Of a stretch of 11,340 nucleotides of DNA, positions 1-7,274 are shown piece after piece. The notes below the pieces were generated by a model, which was not told the origin of the DNA, searched no databases, and saw only the letters and a list, made by a program, of their open reading frames with translations. Location: assembly GCA_026770585.1 (NCBI GenBank), contig MU646772.1, positions 3,761-15,100 of the forward strand. Direction: 5' to 3'. Numbering within the stretch: position 1 is the first letter of the stretch; each line of letters starts with the position of its first letter. A program made the position numbers and the translations under genes. The DNA comes from Baffinella frigidus (taxonomy: Eukaryota; Cryptophyceae; Cryptomonadales; Baffinellaceae).

Positions 1-438
1 GGGGGGGGGGGGGAGAGAGAGGCAAGGAGGGGGACCGGTGTTCGTTGACGCGTTTGCAGACAGAGGCAGCCTCGTCGTACGTTGCTGAGAACATCTCTCG
101 GTCCTGGGTTAGGGTTTATGTTTTAGGATTTATGGTTTATGGTTTATGGTTTATGGTTTATAGTTCAGGGTTCAGGAAGTGATCTGCCGCCAGGGTCAGC
201 GGCATGCGAGCTGATCGAGCGCACTTATTGTCTTCGCGCGCCCGACAAGATTTATCTCAGATTTGCGTGGGATTTGGAGCCACTTCTGAGCTTAACTCAT
301 TTTTAGGGGTTCAAAATACCAGATGTTGTTCAAGTTTGGTCTAGATGGACGCTTCGCGATATCGAACCTGTTGTGGTCTGTGGTCCGAGGCTAAATAATG
401 AGGCGTGCGAGACGTGATGAGGAAGACATCAACCTCTA
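1..438. other. Non-coding left edge
   Basis: Thirteen G, a short GA stretch and one telomere-like tract. 177-438 shows no recognisable gene, repeat or regulatory element. Confidence 0.5.
101..176 (+). repeat. Degenerate telomere-like tract (TTTATGG/TTTAGGG)
   Basis: GGGTTAGGG followed by several TTTATGG heptamers and TTCAGGG variants, on the same strand as the other tracts in the window. Confidence 0.8.
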
Positions 439-562
439 GCTCTGTCCCAGTCGGGTTGACTGATCGTTTTCACTTCAAACGTTGACGGATTTGCACCAAA
501 ACCCCGGGGAATTGACTTGCGGTCTCGTCAATTTGACGAGACGAAATTGTGTGAGGCAGAGC
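439..562. mobile_element. Family A foldback element, copy A1 (124 bp)
   Basis: Begins GCTCTGTCCCAGT and ends with its near inverse, GTGTGAGGCAGAGC. TA precedes it and GA follows, consistent with a decayed TA target duplication as in Tc1/mariner-type MITEs. Internally there is a perfect 10-bp inverted repeat, GTCTCGTCAA (522-531) and TTGACGAGAC (533-542). Confidence 0.75.
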
Positions 563-649
563 GAGCACCTGGACATGCGTGCTGCGCCCCGTGCGGTGAT
601 CCATTTCAGTCCTGCGCCGGGGCCACGCACCGCTTCAGCCTTTCGAATT

Positions 650-795
650 TGGGGTTTGCGGTTTGGGGTTTAGGATTTAGGGATTAAGGTTTAGGGCTTG
701 GGGTTTAGAGCTTGAGGTGTAGGGCTTGGGGTTTATGGTTTATGGTTTATGGTTCATGGTTTATGGTTCATGGTTTATGGTTGATGGTTTATGGA
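650..795 (+). repeat. Degenerate telomere-like tract
   Basis: Heptamer-like variants GGTTTGG, TTTAGGA, TTTAGGG and TTTATGG, becoming a near-regular TTTATGG/TTCATGG array at 730-790. Confidence 0.85.
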
Positions 796-814
796 CAGCG
801 CGCAGGGTCGTCGG

Positions 815-987
815 ACCGCCACAGCAGACTGGAATACACTGGGATTTCTGAATGTCCCACAAGTGAATAGTCCATGCAACCCCACGGTAGGCAATCCGCA
901 AGGACCTGCGGTTGTTACTACGGATTTTTTTAGTCAACCTTGGTGGCTCAGCCACCAAGAATCCTTTCGTAGCCCGCTGTGCGGCCC
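815..987. mobile_element. Family C inverted-repeat element, copy C2, opposite orientation and diverged
   Basis: The reverse complement reads GGGCCGCACAGCGGGCTACG at one end and shares GGATTGCCTACCGTGGGGTT-like sequence with C1. The other end, GCCACAGCAGACTGGAA, is a decayed terminal repeat. It holds the perfect 10-bp-arm hairpin CTTGGTGGCT / AGCCACCAAG (939-959), at the position of C1's first hairpin. Confidence 0.65.
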
Positions 988-1058
988 TGCACACCAACAC
1001 TAACCCCTACACCCTAAACCATAAAATAATCTTCGGGAGGGTACGCTAAGGACAACTA

Positions 1059-1182
1059 GCTCTGCCTCAGTCGGGTTGACTGATCGTTTTCCACCCAAAA
1101 GTTGAAGAATTTGCACCAACACCCCGGGGAATCGACTCCCGGTCTCGCCAAATTGGCGAAACCAAAGCGTGTGCGGCAGAGG
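1059..1182. mobile_element. Family A foldback element, copy A2 (124 bp)
   Basis: Same length and layout as A1: GCTCTGCCTCAGTCGGGTTG at the left and GTGTGCGGCAGAGG at the right, TA before and TT after. The internal hairpin reads GTCTCGCCAA / TTGGCGAAAC, with one stem base pair changed on both sides relative to A1. Confidence 0.75.
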
Positions 1183-1286
1183 TTGGAGTAGAGGGTGCTG
1201 ACCGGAACAGGGCGTACGGTCGACGCACCGCGACTTTGCACTGCTCTAGTACAGGATGCTCCTCCAGCCACGTCTCCGTCCTGTAC

Positions 1287-1402
1287 AGGGGTACCTCGCT
1301 CATCAGAAACCGCCTTCTCCTAGGACCCTACAGTAGGGCTACGCCTAGGGCCCTATGGTGATCATAGGGGGGGGGGCAGTTTCTTATGGGCGAGGTACCC
1401 CT
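1287..1402. mobile_element. Inverted-repeat element D (116 bp)
   Basis: Left AGGGGTACCTCGCTCATCAG, then AAAC. Right, the inverse of AGGGGTACCTCGCCCATAAG, then AAAC, so 26-bp arms with few mismatches. The centre has CCTAGG/CCTAGGG palindromes and ten G at 1367-1376. It is seen once in the window. Confidence 0.75.
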
Positions 1403-1573
1403 GGAGGGTCGAGCGCTCGGGGTTCAGCGTTTGCCGCGCCCGGAGGCGGAGGGATCTCAAGTTTGCAGCATTTGGGGCTCTGTGATTTCAGGCACCACCG
1501 ACACGGTCCGAGTCTCTGTCCAGTAGGGTCCAGCGTTCGGGGTTCAGGGTGTGTCTTTCTGAAACGTGTTCTG

Positions 1574-1855
1574 GAATTTGGTGTGAGGGATGAGGGTTTT
1601 AGGGTTTGAGGTTCCGGGGTTTCAATTTGGGGTTGGGGTTTAGGGTTTTAGGATTTGGGGGTCTGTGTTTTCTGGGTGTCAAGGATTTCCCGCCCGCCCC
1701 CGCCCTCTGCTTCCGAGACACAGTTTGGGGTTTAGGGTTTAGGGTTTAGGGCAAAGGGTTTAGGGTACATGATTAAGGGTTTAGGGTTTAGGATTTAGGG
1801 TTCAGGTTTTAGGGTTCAGGGCAGAGGGTTTAAGTTTCAGGGCTTAGAGTACAGG
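1574..1855 (+). repeat. Degenerate TTTAGGG tract
   Basis: Contains the purest run of the left half (TTTAGGGTTTAGGGTTTAGG at about 1729-1750) within variants such as TTCAGGG and TTTAGGA, with a short C-rich interruption at 1689-1710. Confidence 0.9.
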
Positions 1856-1976
1856 GACTACCCCGCCCGCCCTATATCGACATCGAGGTGGGCCCTTTTC
1901 ATCAGGCAGTTTTCTAGTTAGCATCACTCTACCTAAGGTTTGAGTGTCATCCAGTAGAAGAAGAACCAGGCGAAGA

Positions 1977-2108
1977 AGTTGAGGGTTGAGGGTCGAGGGC
2001 GGAGGTTCGAGGGTGGAGGTTCGAGGGTTGAGGGTCGAGGGTCGAGAGTTGAGGGTCGGCAGTTGAGGGTCGAGGGTGGAGGGTGGAGGGTGGAGGGTGG
2101 AGGGTGGA
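1977..2108 (+). repeat. GGGTYGA-type 7-bp minisatellite
   Basis: About 18 units of GAGGGTT, GAGGGTC or GAGGGTG, ending in a pure GAGGGTG run. The purine bias is strong. The minus strand reads as Pro-Ser-Thr-Leu repeats, which are a by-product. Confidence 0.9.
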
Positions 2109-2250
2109 GCGAGTACCCAGCGCGGCCACCGCCCTCTGCAGTCCCAAGCGCCGCATCCTGGTTTTGGGGGAGAAGTTGATTGGATACCCCCCCCTTGGCA
2201 GAGACCGAACACCTTTTCACCTTGAATCCAAGGCAACATTCCGCGTAGGT

Positions 2251-2327
2251 TCAAGGGCAATGGATAAGATTCTAGTACAAATAGTTTAGATGGACTGTAT
2301 CCGTGAAGCCCTCGGTGGCTGCTAAGT
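2251..2327 (+). repeat. Dispersed repeat F, copy 1, ending GGCTGCTAAGT
   Basis: GGGCAATGGATAAGATTCTA through AGATGGACTGTATCCGTGAA and GGTGGCTGC is the reverse complement of 4587-4657 with few changes. A short CTTGAATCCAAGG foldback precedes it. Confidence 0.75.
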
Positions 2328-2448
2328 TGTACAGTCGGCACCTTCTGAGTGTTACAGAGCGGAATCCATCAAGGGCCGAGTCACCCATGAGATGAGGTGT
2401 TGCAGATTCCGCAGAATCCGGCCGAGCGCGACCGATCCAGCCACGAGG

Positions 2449-2546
2449 GGCGGATCACGTGACCAGCACCAACACGATACACGAGAGGCGGGAGAAGTGA
2501 CCAGCACCTATAAGCTATCCTAGGGGCGGGTCACGTGACACGCACC
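2449..2546 (+). repeat. Three 38-bp tandem units with CACGTG boxes
   Basis: GGCGGATCACGTGACCAGCA, GGCGGGAGAAGTGACCAGCA and GGCGGGTCACGTGACACGCA start at 2449, 2487 and 2525, exactly 38 bases apart. Units 1 and 3 keep TCACGTGA(C), a bHLH-type E/G-box palindrome; unit 2 has lost it. Unit 3 is followed by CTACAAGCTT. Confidence 0.8.
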
Positions 2547-2603
2547 TACAAGCTTCGGGGATGGCAACGGCGACGAGCAGCGGAAAACACGCGTGTTCTC
2601 CTC

Positions 2604-2718
2604 GCGCTGCCTCAGTGTTATTCTGGCTCGTCCTTAAAAGAGGACAAGAGCAGAAATCCAGTACACACGGGCGAATAGAAAGCCTTTAGGACGAGCCAGA
2701 ATTAAAGTGAGGCAGAGC
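2604..2718. mobile_element. Family A foldback element, copy A3 (115 bp)
   Basis: Left arm CTGCCTCAGTGTTATTCTGG, then CTCGTCC. The right arm is the inverse, ending AGTGAGGCAGAGC followed by TA. The arms pair over about 30 bp with few mismatches. The centre is non-coding. Confidence 0.8.
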
Positions 2719-2721
2719 TAG

Positions 2722-3018
2722 GATATGATACCTGATTTTCGTCAGGTAGGACTTCTTCCACCCAGACTTTGTTCGCTGCGATGTGCGTCGTCTGCATTTT
2801 GACCTGGAAAAGTGACGTTCAACTCCGTCAATTCATCAAGGTTGAACAACGTCAATCGATGCTCACGCTTCATTCCGCGCCAGGGCACACGTCATCATTT
2901 CAGAACGCGGCGGTTCGCGTTACTGGAACAAGTCAGGGTCTACAATATTTTATAACCGGTGGGGTATGCACTGGCAAATTCTGACTTCTCCTTTGACCTG
3001 GCGTCGTCGTTCTACACA
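2722..3018. other. Unassigned unique sequence
   Basis: The only open frame is short (2769-2984) and its product resembles no family I know. There are no tandem or inverted repeats. It may be a relic or intergenic DNA. Confidence 0.4.
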
Positions 3019-3189
3019 TAGACAGACCCCCCCACCGTGCACTAGACCCCCCCCCCCCCCTTTCACTAGGGAAACGGCGCGCAGGCTGTGACCATTCCAC
3101 TCGAGGCTGTTCGAAATGGGACTACACCAAACCCCTGTTTCTTGCTACCCAGGAGGCCTCCTCACAACCCCTAACCGAGCCCCCCCCCC
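3019..3189 (+). other. C-homopolymer-rich, otherwise featureless stretch
   Basis: Runs of 7, 14 and 10 C (3027-3033, 3047-3060, 3180-3189). The first two follow the same word, AGAC. AGGAGGCCTCCT at 3151-3162 is a perfect palindrome. No coding signal. Confidence 0.7.
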
Positions 3190-3305
3190 GGTGAGACCAC
3201 GAGCTGTGTAACCATGACCTTAAAGCTTCTCAACCCTAACCCGTCGACCCCAAACCCTAAAGCATGAGCAGGAAGGAGCCGCGACCCTGTCGGACCAACC
3301 CCCGC

Positions 3306-3475
3306 CCACTCCAGGCTCAATCAGCCCCCTTTTCAAAACCGACCACCTGTACAAGTCGGCATCTTTGGGGCAATTGGTCACGTGCCCCCCCGCTTTTCGG
3401 GGAGGTACGTGCCCAGTTTGTACCAGGCGCCTACAAACGACACGTAAAAAGAGGGCGTGGCCCGCCTCGAGGTGG
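3306..3475. mobile_element. Family E palindromic element, copy E2, diverged
   Basis: Aligns with E1 from CCACTC through CAAAACCGA and TACAAGT to GGTCACGT, and ends CTCGAGGTGG. Its own centre pairs GGTCACGTGCCCCCCCGC with CGGGGAGGTACGTGCC around TTTT. Confidence 0.65.
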
Positions 3476-3507
3476 TTGCCCAGGGTTTCTGGTTTCCGGA
3501 AGGGGGT

Positions 3508-3580
3508 GTAGGGTTGAGGATTTAAGGTTTAGGGTTTAGGGTTTAGTGTTTAGTGTTTAGTGTTTAGTGTTTAGTGTTTA
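3508..3580 (+). repeat. Telomere-like tract (TTTAGGG, then TTTAGTG)
   Basis: Begins as TTTAGGG heptamers and continues as five TTTAGTG units. The last unit touches the stop codon of DTW exon 5 on the other strand. Confidence 0.9.
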
Positions 3581-3656
3581 AGGGGTGACCATGAGCTTGA
3601 AGGTGGCCGAGAGAGCCTCGACGGCCGCCACCCCATCCGCCCCCCGCTCCAGGAAC
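3578..3656 (-). CDS. Probable last exon of the DTW gene
   Basis: After GCGCAG|G the frame reads F-L-E-R-G-A-D-G, then VAAVEALSATFKLMVTP and TAA. The first G completes the GG left by exon 4, so phase 2 is matched. VAAVEAL resembles the family's terminal (S/T)-T-(L/I)-E-A helix. The stop is followed at once by a degenerate (ACACTAA)n tract. The first 14 bases around this acceptor recur at 3707-3722. The absent Q-P motif and the 3-kb intron keep this tentative. Confidence 0.5.
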
Positions 3657-6600
3657 CTGCGCGAAAGTCCAAAGTGGTCAAATTCATGGTCAAACGGGGA
3701 CCCTTTCCAGGAACCTGCGCGATATCATCCGAGAACATGTTTAGTGTCAAAGATAATGGACTATCAAACCGGATTCTGCCCTAATTAAGCTTACTTAGGG
3801 CCCTAATTAATCTTTTCCCAACTCCTATGCACACATAGGGATCCATTTTCGTTTAAAATAAATATGTCCCCGGATTAGATAGTTTGACCAGAGTGGTCCA
3901 ACGCATGGTCCCACGGGGACCCTCCCCATCGAGTCCACCACATGGAGATCGTTGAGCTCGAGTGAATGATGGACAGCAGAGTCGCGAAGCGAGAACACCC
4001 CCCCACCCCCCTACACCTTCTTGCCGCCACCAATTTCCCTAACAAACATCTCGCTTCGAGCACCATTCTCCTGCCCGCCAAGGGTGAACGCAGCCGCCGT
4101 CGCTTACGTAGGTCCGATTGTACATTTAGTATCGTACAAGTACTTAGTTCGAGCCCTCTCTGGACGCCTTAAGTTGTATTTTTCATTTCCGGTGCGGGCT
4201 CGTTCTTGAGGCTCATAGACATTGTATCACTCAACTCAAGGCTGAAGGGCCTTTCTAGGACCTGTATCGAGAGTAATAAAGAAGAAGAAGGAGCCTTAAG
4301 TTGATGGCCCGACGTCACAAGTTCAATATAAAAGTGTCTTCTCAAACGCGAGGCTCACGAAGGTTGACGGTTGACTGATCCGCGCAGGTTTTGTACCAGG
4401 CCGATGACTAATCCGAACAGGCTGCGAACGAGAAAGGTTCGTCAAGAATCGTACGGGGGACTCGTAACCTGCTACGGCCAGGCGACGCTCAGTCGGGACC
4501 CGAAATCGACCTTGGAGCGTTGGGGTAAAAGATGTTGTAAAAAAAACGTGATGCACAAGACAGTAAAGATGCGTGAAGGCCACTTCGCAGCCACCAGAGG
4601 CTTCATGGATACAGTCCATCTGAACGATTTGTACTAGAATCATATCCATTGCCCTGGATTCCAACCGGAATTTCGCCTTGATTTTAAGGCGAAAAGAACT
4701 CGGCCGCTGCTAAGTGGAAGTGTCCCGTCCCTTAGGTATGAGCAGGGCATGCACCATTAGTACCAGCAGGAGTGTCCGACACGCCGAATTCCAGGGTCGA
4801 TTTGGAGGGCCACTCATACCCAGTGTAAGGGGGACGCATAACTTAAGTGAGGGCTCGCAACCTGAGGGTGCTAAATAATCAACTACATGATCAACTAAAT
4901 AATAAATAATGAATAATAAATAATAAAAATAAACCCGAAACCTGAGGGTGTAGGCGACGCTCTCGAGGGTCGAGAGGCAGAAGTCATGCGGCTCTTTCCT
5001 GAACTCGTACCTGCCATTCCGTAGGGTTTAGGGTGTAGGCCACTCAGCGGGCTACGAAGGGCGTTTCGGCCCATTTTGGGCCGAGTTTCCGTTACCTTAT
5101 CCGTAGGAACCCCCCTATGCCCCTACGGGTTGCCTACCGTAGGGTCCTAGGCCTTATCGCTTAGGGGTTATTCAACATCCCTTCGAAGTCCGCTGTGTGG
5201 CCTTGGGAGAACCCGGCGGATTTCGTACGCAAACACTGATAAATGAGAATCTGGATTCAACAAAATTTACTACACATAACGATCTTACTAGTAATAGTAA
5301 AGCAAACGTGTAGTAATTTTAATTGAAATCCAGGTGATACATTATAACTGTTTCCATATGAGATTAAGAGATCTTCCGAGATGGCATCTCAACTCCTACC
5401 CCCACTCTCCAAACCCCGCATCCTCTCGAGACCCGGGGACCAAGCTTCTACGCCGATTCCGCGCCCTCCACTCGAGAATGCTAGAACACCCAATTCAAAA
5501 CCGAGACACTTTTACAAGTGGGCATTTGTGTGGTAACGTTCGTGAGTTTGGTCACGTTCCTGACAGAATTTCCGTCAGGAACGTGACCAACCCACCCGTG
5601 ACTGGTACACATCCTTACAACCCCCCATGTAAATAGGGTGCTCCAGCATTCTCGAGTGGCTGGATAGGCCCGCCTCGGGAGAGCCCGTGGCCCCACTGTT
5701 GCGGCCCCGGTCCCAATCATAACCGAAACCATAACCCTAAACACTGCACTGAATCCGAAGAAAAACTCTACCAACCAGACTTCAAACACTCGAGAGGCTG
5801 AGTTTGACTCTTTTTTTTAAAAAACGGACGCGTCCCTACAAGGCCACCGGATACATCGAGTTGTTGGACAAACGCGTTGGTGACTCTGGGAGGGCTTTTC
5901 CCTCCCAGGTCCCTTGGGCGCACCAGTGCTTCGTACAAAATGGACGCGAGCGTAAAAACCGACATTTGAACAAAGGCCACCGTCAGGCTCTATGACTCGA
6001 GGCGAGACACAGACTGTTGTAAAATGGCGTTCTCCGCGACTTGTATGATTTGTACTGAACGAGGTCACGTCCCCTCCGCCCAGCCTGAAACCACGACTTA
6101 ATCCGGGGACATCTTAAATTTCAAAGAAACTGGATCCCTATTTGTTCATAGGAGTTAGACGAAGGTCAATTAGGGCCCTATGTAGATTTAATTAGGGCCA
6201 AAATCTAGTTTGATAGGCCATTTTCTTTTAAATTAAACATGTTTTCGGATGAGATTACTATGGGGAAACCGGTCTTCAAAACAGCGCTTCTGGCTAATGG
6301 TAGCGGCGTAGAGAGGGTTAGAGAGTCTAGCCCTGCCCGAGTTTTATTCTGACTCGTCCCAACGGCGTTGGATTCGCCCTTTTGTATTGCATTTCTGCTC
6401 TTAAATATTTCGAAGAACGAGACATAATAAAACTCGGGCAGAGCTAGAGAGAGAGCACCCACTGGAGCCCGCATGAGCACTGCACGCACCTCGTCCTTGA
6501 ATTCAAGGTGAAAATGAACAAAAAAAGGTCGCTGCTAAGTTCACGAGGCCGCTGCTAAGTGGACGCATGCAGTGCTCTCCAAAGTTCAAAATGTAGGGTT

Positions 6601-7181
6601 GCGGGTTGAGGGTTTCGGGTATCACTCAGTGCGCTTCGGGGGTTTCGGAGGGGTAGAGAGAGAGGAAGAGAGAGCTGCGGTAGAGAGAGAGAGGCGGAGA
6701 GAGAGAGAGAGAGAGAGTACCCGCTGGAGCCAGCGTGAGCAAACTGGACGCGCCTGACCGTGCCCGCGGAGATCGCCTGCTGCAACACCCTCGTCTCCCG
6801 CATCACCCGCCCCGCCTGTCACACCGAGGGGGGGGGTTAGGCTTTCGCCCAGTTTTCCTGGGAGGGGAAAGGCCTGCGAGCGCCCTGTGTGGGCCCGTCT
6901 GTCTCTTGACGAGTCAGGGTCAAAGATTTCCCCGCATTCTCTCCAAAAGTGAACGATGCCCAGTACACATAACCCAACGAGTCCCCCAGCCCGCCTCCAG
7001 ACCTCCGAATATCACAACGCCCGAGAAGCGTGAGGGTGATATCACCTCAGACGGGCGGGATATCTCCCGCCCCGCCTACCAGCGCCTCCCAGAACCCTTG
7101 CCATTGCGCTCTCCGTTCAGATGCTGTCGCTTTCAATGTTTTGGGGGGGTCATCGCCTCGCCTCGTCTCTCTCTCTCTCTT

Positions 7182-7274
<93 letters not shown>

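Larger units (their letters stand above)
3877..5037. other. Intron 4 middle section
   Basis: Apart from the dispersed repeats listed at 4222-4290 and 4587-4657 and the AT-rich insertion at 4859-4950, I see only unique sequence. The short frames at 3966-4172 and 4323-4664 have no family resemblance. Confidence 0.45.

Noticed and set aside
101-1855. True chromosome end
   Set aside because: The TTTAGGG-like tracts are degenerate, interspersed with other sequence and not terminal, so they are interstitial repeats.
1844-2341. 165-residue minus frame rich in Pro-Ser-Thr-Leu
   Set aside because: It is a reading of the GGGTYGA minisatellite; all three frames give the same kind of repeat and there is no domain.
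4120-4165. tRNA-like or SINE Pol III promoter at GTTCGAGCCC
   Set aside because: Only a B-box-like word is present; no A box at the right distance and no cloverleaf.
4780-4800. S-T-L-E on the minus strand as a candidate DTW C-terminus
   Set aside because: The residues around it do not follow the family, and there is no matching acceptor phase as good as the one at 3656.
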